Source: an uncultured Spirochaetaceae bacterium
Lineage (GTDB): Bacteria > Spirochaetota > Spirochaetia > Sphaerochaetales > Sphaerochaetaceae
DNA length: 64,000 bases
Reading direction: 5' to 3'
NCBI GenBank assembly: GCA_944389975.1
Contig: CALXOH010000016.1
Coordinates: 62,001-126,000, forward strand
The notes beneath the pieces are model-generated. The model had not been told where the DNA came from. It ran no database searches and was given only the letters and a program-made list of their open reading frames with translations. Below are positions 41,626 through 50,522 of the stretch, piece by piece; position 1 is the first letter of the stretch, and each line of letters opens with the position of its first letter. The position numbers were made by a program, and so were the translations under genes.

Positions 41626-42903
41626 ATGAAGGTTTTGGTTGTCGGATTCGGCCCGCACGGAGCAGGGCTTGAGGCATGCGAATACTATATGAAGAAAGGA
41701 GACGAAGTCACCATCATCGAGATGAGGGATAGAAGCTCGTTCGGGCTTCTACCCGAGAAACTCGAGAAAGAGGGTGTGAAACTCCTGTTCAACACTCCGG
41801 TCGACGACCTATCGAAGTATGATGTGGTGGTGAAGGCCCCTGCAGTTCCGTTGAACGTGAAATACTTCAAAAAAGCACGATATATTACAAACGACCTATC
41901 AGCGCTATTTGAAAGCCCTCTGGTGGAGGGGATCAAATTGATTGCAGTCGTAGGAAGCAAAGGAAAGACGACGAGCGCATCGATCATAACGCACGCGTTG
42001 AACGTCCTCGGTGGGCGTGCAGTCACCTGCGGTGGAATCGGGAAAAGCGGCTTTCACATCCTCACGAAGCTCAGTGAAGAAGGAAAGAACTGCTATACGC
42101 ATATCGTACTTGCAATGGCGAACTGGCAGATCGGGGATACGAACTACTTCCTCGACAAGTCGTGGCCCGGGATCGAAAGTGTTTTGATAACCACCAACAC
42201 CAACAAGGACAACCTTCCGAAGGAACTCCTGCCGATGCTTTTATGCGTGAAGGGAAAGATCGTACTCGACAAGGAGATAAAGGATCACGTCCAGAAGAGA
42301 AGCATGATTGAGAAAAAGAAATTCATACCGGTCCCTTCTCATTTCAACCCGTACTTCTACCCTTCCTTCGAAGCATCATCGTACGAAGTTCTGAAAAGCC
42401 TCGGATACTCCAAGCGGAGCATTGTGAAGGCTTTCAAGAGCTATAAAGGCGTTCCCGACAGGCTCGAGCAGGTTGCGATCAAGAACGGGATATTGTACAT
42501 CAACGACAGCGCATCGACGATCCCGGAGAGCGTTCAGTTTGCCGTAAAGACGATGGGACAGGTCTCGATCCACCTCATTTGCGGAGGAACGGACAAGAGC
42601 GGGGAACTTGATGAGAACGTGATGAAACTCCCATTCAAGCACGTTGCATCGATCACTCTCCTATCCGGATCGTTCACAGAGAAACTCGTCGCGATGCTTG
42701 AGAAAATGAAGAGAAGGTACAACGGACCGTATCCTGATATGAAAAGCGCACTCGATGCTGCGCGAAGCGAAGCCGAAGCGTTCTTCAAGGAAAAAGGAAG
42801 CACGCAGATCGTGCTTTTGTCCCCGGGATCATCATCATTCGAACACTTTGAGAACGAATTCAACAGAGGAGATCTATTCAGATCTCTTGTCGATCAAATT
42901 TAA
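41626..42903 (+). CDS. murD: UDP-N-acetylmuramoyl-L-alanine--D-glutamate ligase
   Basis: MurD adds D-glutamate to UDP-MurNAc-L-Ala in peptidoglycan synthesis. The product of about 425 residues has a Rossmann N-terminus (KVLVVGFGPHGAGLEACEYY), the ATP loop VVGSKGKTTSASIITHAL, the segment TTNTNKDNL, and KGVPDRLEQVAIKNGILYINDSAST, which is the C-terminal-domain signature (PDRLE and NDS). Start at ATG 41626: TATATT at 41614-41619 lies 6 nt upstream and no Shine-Dalgarno is visible, so the message may be leaderless. The convergent metG stop is 36 nt downstream. Confidence 0.93.
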   Translation: MKVLVVGFGPHGAGLEACEYYMKKGDEVTIIEMRDRSSFGLLPEKLEKEGVKLLFNTPVDDLSKYDVVVKAPAVPLNVKYFKKARYITNDLSALFESPLVEGIKLIAVVGSKGKTTSASIITHALNVLGGRAVTCGGIGKSGFHILTKLSEEGKNCYTHIVLAMANWQIGDTNYFLDKSWPGIESVLITTNTNKDNLPKELLPMLLCVKGKIVLDKEIKDHVQKRSMIEKKKFIPVPSHFNPYFYPSFEASSYEVLKSLGYSKRSIVKAFKSYKGVPDRLEQVAIKNGILYINDSASTIPESVQFAVKTMGQVSIHLICGGTDKSGELDENVMKLPFKHVASITLLSGSFTEKLVAMLEKMKRRYNGPYPDMKSALDAARSEAEAFFKEKGSTQIVLLSPGSSSFEHFENEFNRGDLFRSLVDQI

Positions 42904-42938
42904 AGCCTCCCCGGCAATTGCCGAAGAGGCCGATATCA

Positions 42939-45176
42939 TCAACCTACGTTTCCGTCAGTGTACTTGAACACCCTGAGGTGCTTACCCTCGTACCCGAGCG
43001 GTTTTCCTTCCACTGTCACGACGCCGTCGATCACCTTCATCGGCATTTGGAAGAAATGCTCCGGCTTCAAGTACGTCGTGATCTTCTCTACATCCTTCTC
43101 CCCGTCAAATCCGATCACGGCTCCCACCGGAAGTTCGTCTGCAAACACAAGTTCGCATGTCTGATGTTCTGTATCGTCCTTGTCGGATGCTGCGATCAGC
43201 ATTCCATAGCTCTTGACACCACGGAAGTTTGCCGGCTTGAGGTTTGAGATTATGACGATGTTCCTACCCTCGAGCTCCTCTTTCTTGTAATAAGGAACGA
43301 TCGAGCTTACGATCTGCCTCTCCTCATCTTCGCCTACGTCGAGCTTGAGGATATAAAGCTTATCTCCGTTCGGATGACGCTCAACCGAATTGACGTGCGC
43401 GACTTTCAATATCACGCGATGTGAGAACTGCTCGCTGATGCTCATTCCAGAGTAACCTATCTCTTTGGACACTTTCTTCTCTCCTTTCCCCTTCTCAGGG
43501 CTCTTTTCCTTATTCTTCGCCGCTTTCCTTTCTTCCTGGCTCCCCGAGTATCTCTTCTTGAGCTTTTCGATCTCATCATCCTCGAGTTTCTTGAAAAGAA
43601 GTTCGACCTTCTTCACTTCCACGTTCCCTTCGGTCTTTCCAAGGATCGAGTAGTCGGACTTCTCCTTTCCGATGAAGGAAAGGATCTTCCCGCTCGTCTC
43701 AGGGCAGAACGGGGAGATAAGAAGCGCAAGGTCCCTGATCAGGAAGTAAAGCGTGGAAAGAACTTTCTTTGCCTCCTCGGGATCCTCCGTCCTTTTTTTC
43801 CAAGGCTCCGAGGACTGGAATGCCTTGTTCCCCAGGTCGGATAGTTCGAATACCAGGTGGATTGCATCCTTCTCATCCGCCTTTTCGAAAGCGTCGTCGA
43901 TCCTCTTCTCGTACCCGAGAACTTCGGTCCATAGCCCTTCATCGATCTTTGGATCGGTTATCTTTCCGTCATAGAAACGGGAGATGAACGAAAGGGTTCT
44001 GTTCACAAGGTTTGAAAGGTTTCCGATGAGCTCTTTGTTCACCTTGTCCTCAAGGTCCTTCCAAGTGAAAGTGAAATCACTCTTTTCGGGCCTGTTGTAG
44101 AAGAGGTAGAACCTCCATACGTCTGCAGGGATTCCCGTATCCTCCGCGTCGTTTCCGAATACGCCGATTCCTCTCTCCTTGCTGAATTTTCCACCTTCGT
44201 AATTGAGGTACTCCGTGGAAGACATGTGGTGAAGCATCGTCCACTTTTTGCCTGTTGCAAGAAGGGAAGAAGGGAAGATGACAGTATGGAAAGGGATGTT
44301 GTCCTTTCCTATGAACTGGAAAAGCTCGGTATCATACGGGTCCTGCCACCACGATTTCCAATCCTCCGTGTAGTTTGCCGTAATCGAGATATACCCGATC
44401 GGCGCATCGAACCATACGTAGAACACTTTCCCTTCATACCCTTCCCTGGGAACTGGGATGCCCCACTTCAGATCACGTGTTATGCACCGCTCCTGCAAAC
44501 CGTCGCGGATCCACGATGTCGTCATCTGTATCGCGTTCTTGCTCCAGAAGCCGTCTACGGATGCCTTCTCCATCCACTTGGAAAGAAGTGGGAGCGCCTT
44601 TGGAAGGTTTAGAAAGAGATGTTTCGTCTCCCTCATCTCCGGCGTGGTGCCGCAAACCGAGCACTTCGGGTCTATAAGCTCTGACGGATTAAGAAGCGTA
44701 CCGCAGTCATCGCACTGGTCCCCCCTTGCATGCTCCCCGTTGCAATGCGGGCACTTTCCGACTACGAACCTGTCTGCAAGGAACCTGCCGCACTTCGGGC
44801 AGTATGGCTGCATCATCGTCTTTTCATCTATATACCCGTTCTTATCGACATCGTTGAATATCGCCTGTACTATCTCGGTCTGTTTTTGGGTGCTGGTTCT
44901 GCCGAAGTAGTCGAAGGATATGTTGAACCACTTGTATATCTCCTTGTGGATCTCATGGTATTTGTCGCAAAGCTCCCTCGGACTCACACCCTCCTTGAGG
45001 GCCCTCGTCTCGCTTGCAGTCCCGTACTCGTCGGTACCGCAGATGTACAACGTCTGGTAGCCCTTGAGCCTGCAAAAGCGCGCGAATACGTCTGCAGAGA
45101 GCACCTGCATGAGGTTGCCAAGATGTGGTACGTTGTTCACGTACGGCAAAGCGGAAGTAATCAATCTCTTTTTCAA
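42939..45176 (-). CDS. metG: Methionyl-tRNA synthetase with C-terminal tRNA-binding domain
   Basis: MetRS charges tRNA-Met. The 745-residue protein has the HIGH-type motif in ALPYVNNVPHLGNLMQ, a double zinc knuckle (CPKCGRF, CPHCNG, CDDCG, CSVCG) and the KMSKS equivalent GGKFSKERGIGVFG. The last serine of the KMSKS is Glu here. After a Lys/Glu-rich linker (SQEERKAAKNKEKSPEKG) the last 115 residues are an EMAP/Arc1p-like tRNA-binding domain (RVILKVAHVNSVERHPNGDKLYILKLDV). The eukaryote/archaea-like form is common in spirochaetes and Bacteroidetes. The gene is convergent with murD. Confidence 0.95.
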   Translation of the reverse strand: MKKRLITSALPYVNNVPHLGNLMQVLSADVFARFCRLKGYQTLYICGTDEYGTASETRALKEGVSPRELCDKYHEIHKEIYKWFNISFDYFGRTSTQKQTEIVQAIFNDVDKNGYIDEKTMMQPYCPKCGRFLADRFVVGKCPHCNGEHARGDQCDDCGTLLNPSELIDPKCSVCGTTPEMRETKHLFLNLPKALPLLSKWMEKASVDGFWSKNAIQMTTSWIRDGLQERCITRDLKWGIPVPREGYEGKVFYVWFDAPIGYISITANYTEDWKSWWQDPYDTELFQFIGKDNIPFHTVIFPSSLLATGKKWTMLHHMSSTEYLNYEGGKFSKERGIGVFGNDAEDTGIPADVWRFYLFYNRPEKSDFTFTWKDLEDKVNKELIGNLSNLVNRTLSFISRFYDGKITDPKIDEGLWTEVLGYEKRIDDAFEKADEKDAIHLVFELSDLGNKAFQSSEPWKKRTEDPEEAKKVLSTLYFLIRDLALLISPFCPETSGKILSFIGKEKSDYSILGKTEGNVEVKKVELLFKKLEDDEIEKLKKRYSGSQEERKAAKNKEKSPEKGKGEKKVSKEIGYSGMSISEQFSHRVILKVAHVNSVERHPNGDKLYILKLDVGEDEERQIVSSIVPYYKKEELEGRNIVIISNLKPANFRGVKSYGMLIAASDKDDTEHQTCELVFADELPVGAVIGFDGEKDVEKITTYLKPEHFFQMPMKVIDGVVTVEGKPLGYEGKHLRVFKYTDGNVG

Positions 45177-45294
45177 AGCACTTCTCCTTATTGGAAAACA
45201 GTTCTAATTGAGGATATCCCTAGAAAACATTGTTTGCAAGATCGGCATGCATTTGCTTTGGACTTTGCTTGCAATATGTTGTTAGAATCATACT

Positions 45295-46278
45295 ATGGAC
45301 AGTAAAGAAGAGAAAGATGAAAACATGGAAAGGAGGATAAGAGTGCCATCAGGGCGCTTCTTTCTCATCCTCATACTCGTTGTTTTCATAGCAGGTGCGG
45401 TCGCAACTTCGTTTTTCGTAGTCGACCAGACCGAAAGTGCGGTCGTACTCCGATTCGGCCGCTATCAAAGGACGGTGGGCCCGGGGCTTGAGACGAAGCT
45501 TCCGTTCGGGATCGAACGTAACATAAACATACCCACGCAGAGGGTCGAGACGTTGACGTTCGGGTATACCCCGACCGATTTGTCAGGCACATCCCTTACG
45601 GGAAGTTTTTCCAACGAGAATGAATCGAGGATGCTCACGGGAGATCTGAACATAGTAGATGTCGAATGGATCGTACAGTACTACATAACGGATCCCCAGG
45701 CATGGCTTTTCAACGTGGAGGACAACATCACGACAATCAGGGACATCTCCCAAAGCGTCATGAACCAACTTGTCGGGGACCTTCCGATACTCTCGATCAT
45801 GACGAGTGAGCGATCGAAGATCGAACACGATGCACAGGTGATGATGCAAGAGATATTCAACCGCTACGAGATGGGAATACAGCTTGTCACCGTCAAGCTT
45901 CAGAACATAGTGCCTCCCGAAGGGGATGTCCAGGATGCGTTTGAAGACGTCAACAAGGCGATACAGGACATGAACAGGTACATCAACGAAGGAAAGGAGT
46001 TCTACAACAAGGAAATCCCGGCCGCAGAAGGTGATGCCGAGCGTATGATCCTCCAAGCAGAGGGTTATGCCTCCGACAGGGTCAACAGGGCGAAGGGAGA
46101 TGCATCGCGCTTCTCCTTGATAGCGGATGAGTATTCGAACTCCCCTGAGATCACATCGACGCGCCTTTATATCGAAGCAGTTGAGAGCGTGATCAAGAAC
46201 GGAGGGGAGAACCTTACGATCGTCGACAAGAACCTCGAGTCATTCATTCCCTTCAAGAACGTGGGAGGTTCGGTATGA
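45295..46278 (+). CDS. hflK: HflK, SPFH-domain membrane protease regulator
   Basis: HflK and HflC form a large membrane cage around the FtsH protease. The 327-residue product has one N-terminal membrane anchor (FFLILILVVFIAGAVATSFF) and an SPFH/band-7 domain (ESAVVLRFGRYQRTVGPGLE). The first ATG follows TAGAAT (45283-45288) by 6 nt, as in a leaderless message. A GTG at 45343 with a perfect AGGAGG 6 nt upstream is a serious alternative start and would only remove 16 charged residues before the anchor. Overlaps hflC by 4 nt. Confidence 0.93.
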   Translation: MDSKEEKDENMERRIRVPSGRFFLILILVVFIAGAVATSFFVVDQTESAVVLRFGRYQRTVGPGLETKLPFGIERNINIPTQRVETLTFGYTPTDLSGTSLTGSFSNENESRMLTGDLNIVDVEWIVQYYITDPQAWLFNVEDNITTIRDISQSVMNQLVGDLPILSIMTSERSKIEHDAQVMMQEIFNRYEMGIQLVTVKLQNIVPPEGDVQDAFEDVNKAIQDMNRYINEGKEFYNKEIPAAEGDAERMILQAEGYASDRVNRAKGDASRFSLIADEYSNSPEITSTRLYIEAVESVIKNGGENLTIVDKNLESFIPFKNVGGSV

Positions 46279-47267
46279 AAAAACTGGTACCTACAATCAT
46301 CGTGCTGCTTATAGTTGTGGCGGCACTACTCATACTCGGCCCGTTCTACATCCTCAAGGAGGGCCAGATGGCAGTCCTTACCCGATTCGGAAAGATCGTC
46401 GAAGTGAATGAAGAGCCCGGGCTTTCGTTCAAGATGCCTGTAGTCGACAACGTCGTGAAATACACTTCGAAGCTTCTTACGTGGAACGGGGATGCCCAAA
46501 GAATCCCCACGAAGGAAAACCAGTTCATATGGGTTGATGCGACCGCGCGCTGGAGGATAAGCGATCCGATAAGGTTCTACGAGAGCGTAAATACGATCCA
46601 AGGCGGAATTGCAAGGCTTAATGACATACTCGACTCCACCATCCGCACGGTAATCAGCGAAAACTACCTCAACGAAGCTGTGAGGAGCACCAACAGGATC
46701 AACGAGATGAAGGTTGAAGAGAACATCGGGGAAGTGGAAAGCGAAGAGGACAGGGAGACTCTGAGAAGCCTGACCGAGACTGACACGAAGCAGAACGAGA
46801 TATACATCGGACGTGACAGGCTTTCGAATATGATGCTGCAGACTGCAGCTCCACTGACTGAAGTATACGGAATCGAACTGGAAGACATAATAATCAGACA
46901 GATCAGATACTCCGACGACCTCACAGCAAGCGTATTTGACAGGATGATCAAAGAGCGCAACCAGATCGCGGAAGCTTATAGATCGTACGGCCGGGGCCAA
47001 CTCTCGTACTGGCAGGGGCGGACTGAGAACGACAAGATGAGGATCTTGAGTGAAGCGTACGCAAAGAGCGAAGAGATCAAGGGAAACGCAGACAAGGAAG
47101 CAACCAGGATATACAGCGAGGCGTACCGAAAGAACGAAGAGTTCTTCAGGCTTTGGACCGAACTTGAGTCCTACAAGGAGGTTCTCGGCGGCGTAGAGAA
47201 GATCCTCTCGACAGACCTCGAGTATTTCGACTACATCTACTCGAAAGACGGGAAGAATGCAAAGTAG
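46275..47267 (+). CDS. hflC: HflC, SPFH-domain membrane protease regulator
   Basis: The 330-residue partner of HflK has an N-terminal anchor (VPTIIVLLIVVAALLILGPFY) and a band-7 domain (EGQMAVLTRFGKIVEVNEEPG). A long helical stalk follows, rich in Ala, Glu and Lys (SEAYAKSEEIKGNADKEATR). The length is normal. Start overlaps the hflK stop (ATGA). Confidence 0.94.
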   Translation: MKKLVPTIIVLLIVVAALLILGPFYILKEGQMAVLTRFGKIVEVNEEPGLSFKMPVVDNVVKYTSKLLTWNGDAQRIPTKENQFIWVDATARWRISDPIRFYESVNTIQGGIARLNDILDSTIRTVISENYLNEAVRSTNRINEMKVEENIGEVESEEDRETLRSLTETDTKQNEIYIGRDRLSNMMLQTAAPLTEVYGIELEDIIIRQIRYSDDLTASVFDRMIKERNQIAEAYRSYGRGQLSYWQGRTENDKMRILSEAYAKSEEIKGNADKEATRIYSEAYRKNEEFFRLWTELESYKEVLGGVEKILSTDLEYFDYIYSKDGKNAK

Positions 47268-47283
47268 GAAAGAAGAGATTTCC

Positions 47284-48018
47284 ATGATCAGAAAGGCCCT
47301 TTCCGGGAAGGAGGAAGAGGCCTTTCTGTTTTTGAACGCGCTATCTTGGGCCGAAAGGGACCCTTCCGTCCGGCTTCAAAGTTCCAGAGAGCTATACCTT
47401 CTCTCGGGGAAGAACATCGCATTCATGGAAGGCACGGGTCCTGAAGAGGATGCAAGAAAACTCCTTGGGGAAAACATGTGGCTGAAGCTGGTGCTTCCGT
47501 CGTCCCTATGCCCTACCCTCTTCGGGGGAAAAGGAAGCAGCTATGCAATGCTCGGGATAGAAGGCACGATCGGATACGATGGAAAGTACGACGCGAGGAT
47601 GCTTTCGAGCAAGAAAGACTATGAGAAACATTACGATTTTCTAAAAAAGATCAAAGAGTTCAGGTCCGGATCATTTACGTTCGGGAAAAAAGAGTACATG
47701 GAAAACGAACTGATGTTGAAGGAAAGCACGGCACACCGGTTCATAGCATCAATCTTCTCAGAGGATGGAGGGATTATTTCATCCGTCACTTATGCAAACG
47801 GAATTCTTTTTACGATCGCGACGCTCGAAGAGTACAGGGGAATGGGATACGCCCGGGCTGCAATCGGATTTGCGTTGGAAAACGCATCCAGACTCTTTCC
47901 TGATAAAAAGTTTTCAGTCCTTCTTACAGATGATGAAAGGAACATGGAATTCTACAAGCACATCGGGTTTCACCACATAACAGAGATACGCACGATCAAA
48001 TACAATTCCTTCGCTTGA
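47284..48018 (+). CDS. GNAT-family N-acetyltransferase
   Basis: The product of about 244 residues ends in a GNAT fold: SSVTYANGILFTIATLEEYRGMGYARAAIGFAL contains the acetyl-CoA loop (YRGMGYAR), and DDERNMEFYKHIGFHHI is the terminal helix-strand. The N-terminal half is not recognised and might help bind the acceptor. The ATG at 47284 is preferred because AGGAAAGAAGAG lies upstream; an earlier ATG overlaps hflC. The acceptor is unknown. Confidence 0.8.
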   Translation: MIRKALSGKEEEAFLFLNALSWAERDPSVRLQSSRELYLLSGKNIAFMEGTGPEEDARKLLGENMWLKLVLPSSLCPTLFGGKGSSYAMLGIEGTIGYDGKYDARMLSSKKDYEKHYDFLKKIKEFRSGSFTFGKKEYMENELMLKESTAHRFIASIFSEDGGIISSVTYANGILFTIATLEEYRGMGYARAAIGFALENASRLFPDKKFSVLLTDDERNMEFYKHIGFHHITEIRTIKYNSFA

Positions 48019-48083
48019 TGTAGATTCGATGAACTTCAAAAAAGAAATTTGACTCCCGGGTGAAAACATCATAACGTTTGATT

Positions 48084-48635
48084 ATGGAGAGATTCGAAGA
48101 GAGGTTCAGAAAAGGGAAGATACCCCTTTTCAAGGGAGATGAGGAGATCCTTTCAAACCTTTATGAAGAAGTTGGGAAGGTAAGCCACAAGACCTTGATC
48201 CTTTGGAATTTCCTTTTGATAAAAGAACCTGTTGCATACCTTACCGGGAGATACTCCAACTCATACATATTCGACAAAGCGATAGATGTCTCATGGCAAT
48301 GGGCTGTCGGAAACACGACCCGTAGCGATGCCGGGCATGTGATACATTCACTGATTATGGCATCGGACGAGGTTGACGACATTGCAGACAAATGCCTTTT
48401 CTACGCTCTACGCGAAGCATTCCTAACGATCGGGGATAGAAAGCATGCAGCGGGCTTTGCTCTCTACGACCTATCTTCCCTGGTATACGAGGAAGGGCCT
48501 GTTGCAGGGCTTGGAAAGGTCCCATCGAGGATAATGCTTTACCAGGAAAAGCTTGAAGCCGCGATATCCAACGAGAAAAGCCACATCGGACCTTGGGCAC
48601 CGTTCTTGTCGAAAGAGAGCGGAAGCTTAGCTTAG
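48084..48635 (+). CDS. Protein of unknown function
   Basis: The product of about 183 residues is mostly helical and has no signal peptide. The segment AIDVSWQWAVGNTTRSDAGHVIHSLIMASDEV followed by FYALREAFLTIGDRKHAAGFALYDLSSLV (both quoted for shape; neither is a named motif I can prove) has the Trp/Gly/His spacing of small helical immunity-type proteins, but the match is weak. A TTGACT at 48049-48054 lies upstream. The ATG at 48084 has no good Shine-Dalgarno; a TTG two codons upstream is possible. The 3' end overlaps the convergent OPT gene by 9 nt. Confidence 0.6.
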   Translation: MERFEERFRKGKIPLFKGDEEILSNLYEEVGKVSHKTLILWNFLLIKEPVAYLTGRYSNSYIFDKAIDVSWQWAVGNTTRSDAGHVIHSLIMASDEVDDIADKCLFYALREAFLTIGDRKHAAGFALYDLSSLVYEEGPVAGLGKVPSRIMLYQEKLEAAISNEKSHIGPWAPFLSKESGSLA

Positions 48636-50201
48636 CATCATGTAGATTGCAATCAACACTCCGGTTATCCCCTCCCCTCCGAGGAAACCAGAACTGATGA
48701 GACTTAGCGTCTTCTTCTGGTAATTCCTGTCTTTCGAATAGCGTTCGAAAAGGAATGCGACAAGGGCGCCAAGACCCATTATCGAAGAGATGTGCACAGG
48801 CAGGTACACACCGAGTCCGAGCGTCGCGGCAGGAAGCGAAAGAAGGGAAAAAAGACATCCGACCAGGAGTCCAGTGATGAACCCTGCCTCGCTGTTCAGC
48901 CCGCTTACCATCAACGCGACAGCCTGTGCCTGAGGGGCTGCCATCTCGCTTCCCGGGCCGAACCCGTACGTATCTTTCAACACAAAAAGTGCAAATGTCG
49001 CAACGATTGCACCGACCACGCCACCTATACCCTCTGCAAGAAGCTGGCTTGATGGACGCGTTTTCAATAGATAACCTGACTTGAGGTCATTCATAACATC
49101 CCCGGCAAGCCCTGCAGAAACAGCAACAACACCTGCAATCAAGAAGGATGCGCCGAGAGAAGGCGAGAGAATCGCACTGAGCGCGAGGAGCACCAGGATT
49201 GCAAACACCTCCATCGGATTAACTCCAGTCTGACCGGTGAGCATCGAGGAAAGGTAAGTTGCAAGGAACAAAAGTGGCATCATCAGAAGCGCTTCAAGTG
49301 TAGTGAGTTCTGTAAGGAGAGAGAGGACTACGACCGATAGAAGCATCGGCAGGAGAATAGTAAGGATATTCTTCTTGTCAAATCCGGCACTTCCCTTCCC
49401 TACTTTCTTAAGAATCGATAAAACCGCCTTCAGAAACACACCCACACCCGTTCCGACCATCAAACCGATTCCAAGGTCGTTTCTCAGTGCGTTGAGGTAA
49501 TCAACGGAAGCAAACAGAGATCCGATTGGAACGAGGATGTAGTATCCGATGACCATTCCCAAAAACCACACTCCGGCAAGTACCGGTCCGATCATCGCTC
49601 CGATCCCGAGGGCCATCGGACTGGTCCAAACCGAAAGCGCTTGGAAAGGTCCGAATGACGGAAAGACCTGCAAAGTCTGCGGTATCGCTGATAGGAAATC
49701 CCTGAAGAATGTAAAAAGGGATGAAAAACCCATAGCAGAAAAAAGCTTCACTGCACTCTTTGAGTCATCGACGCTCGTCAGTGTCTCATAACTTGCCACT
49801 CCCATCGGATAGGGCAGCTGCTCCTTCTCAATAAGCTTTTTCCGGATCAGGGAGGTAAAAAGGGTTCCTAGAAGTGCCCCTACTATCGCGATCACCATTA
49901 CTTCTGATATGGGAAGATCTGCACTCTTATCCAGAATCCAGAGTCCGGGGATTGTGAATGCCAGACCGCCCGAGACCATCGCACCTGCACTCATCAATGT
50001 ATGGCAGCAATTGATTTCATTGAGGTTGTTATTCCTGAAGCGCGACAGAACAGCCATCGATAGTACTGTCACGAATACTGTAGGCCATGGCAATGCCCCC
50101 ATCCTCAAAGCGACGTACATGCTGCTGAGGGTGATTATCACAAGCCCGACGATTCCCACGACGAAAGCTCTGAACGTAAGTGGATAAGCGTAGTTTTTCA
50201 T
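48627..50201 (-). CDS. OPT-family oligopeptide or metal-chelate transporter
   Basis: The 524-residue protein has about fourteen hydrophobic segments and the OPT-type opening YPLTFRAFVVGIVGLVIITLSSMYVALRMGALPWPTVF. PMGVASYETLTSVD and GVGVFLKAVLSIL are also characteristic. OPT proteins carry oligopeptides or metal-siderophore complexes with protons or Na+. The ATG at 50201 is selected over an earlier TTG (50219) that would overlap the tRNA terminator. No clear Shine-Dalgarno is visible. The next gene on this strand upstream is tRNA-Met. Confidence 0.88.
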   Translation of the reverse strand: MKNYAYPLTFRAFVVGIVGLVIITLSSMYVALRMGALPWPTVFVTVLSMAVLSRFRNNNLNEINCCHTLMSAGAMVSGGLAFTIPGLWILDKSADLPISEVMVIAIVGALLGTLFTSLIRKKLIEKEQLPYPMGVASYETLTSVDDSKSAVKLFSAMGFSSLFTFFRDFLSAIPQTLQVFPSFGPFQALSVWTSPMALGIGAMIGPVLAGVWFLGMVIGYYILVPIGSLFASVDYLNALRNDLGIGLMVGTGVGVFLKAVLSILKKVGKGSAGFDKKNILTILLPMLLSVVVLSLLTELTTLEALLMMPLLFLATYLSSMLTGQTGVNPMEVFAILVLLALSAILSPSLGASFLIAGVVAVSAGLAGDVMNDLKSGYLLKTRPSSQLLAEGIGGVVGAIVATFALFVLKDTYGFGPGSEMAAPQAQAVALMVSGLNSEAGFITGLLVGCLFSLLSLPAATLGLGVYLPVHISSIMGLGALVAFLFERYSKDRNYQKKTLSLISSGFLGGEGITGVLIAIYMMLS

Positions 50202-50215
50202 GGAAGAAGATATTA

Positions 50216-50248
50216 GCAAAAAAGAAGCCCCTGCACAATTGCAGAGGC
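50216..50248 (-). terminator. Terminator of the tRNA-Met transcript
   Basis: On the minus strand GCC(T)CTGCA and TGCAG(G)GGC form an eight-pair stem with one mismatch and a 4-nt loop, followed by TTCTTTTTT. It starts 5 nt after the tRNA end and lies immediately before the OPT gene start. Confidence 0.75.
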
Positions 50249-50252
50249 CGTT

Positions 50253-50325
50253 TAGCGAGAGAGGGACTCGGACCCCCGACCGAGCGGATATGAGCCGCTT
50301 GCTCTACCTACTGAGCTATCTCGCC
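50253..50325 (-). tRNA. tRNA-Met (anticodon CAU), probably elongator
   Basis: The minus strand folds as a 73-nt tRNA: acceptor GGCGAGA/TCTCGCT with a G-U first pair and discriminator A; D arm GCTC/GAGC; anticodon arm AGCGG/CCGCT with loop CTCATAT; T arm GGGGG-TCCGAGT-CCCTC. The anticodon CAT fits Met or the Ile2 tRNA that is lysidine-modified. The G1-U72 pair and T arm resemble elongator tRNA-Met of other bacteria. CCA is not encoded. Confidence 0.92.
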
Positions 50326-50350
50326 ATCTGTTGTTTGTGACAACATCGAT

Positions 50351-50379
50351 AATTTACCTGTTATGCATAACAAAGTCAA
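50351..50379 (-). promoter_or_regulatory. tRNA-Met promoter with palindrome in the spacer
   Basis: On the minus strand TTGACT (50374-50379) and TAAATT (50351-50356) are separated by 17 nt. The spacer contains a perfect 14-bp palindrome TGTTATGCATAACA (50359-50372). A short hairpin GTTGT-CACAA-ACAAC (50332-50346) then lies in the leader before the tRNA. Confidence 0.65.
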
Positions 50380-50522
50380 CCGCTTTTTCTCACATAATAT
50401 CTACAATATCAATAGATTTGACAAAAACAAAATAGCCCTCAGTAAAAATAGAGGAACTGATATGCCGGCTACAATCGCCATGGTATATAGTTCCTCAATT
50501 CATATATTTCTATTTCCACCTG

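Noticed and set aside
46326-47285. A 319-codon minus-strand frame opposite hflC
   Set aside because: It mirrors hflC, which has clear SPFH features; the reverse frame is open because of the gene's codon use.
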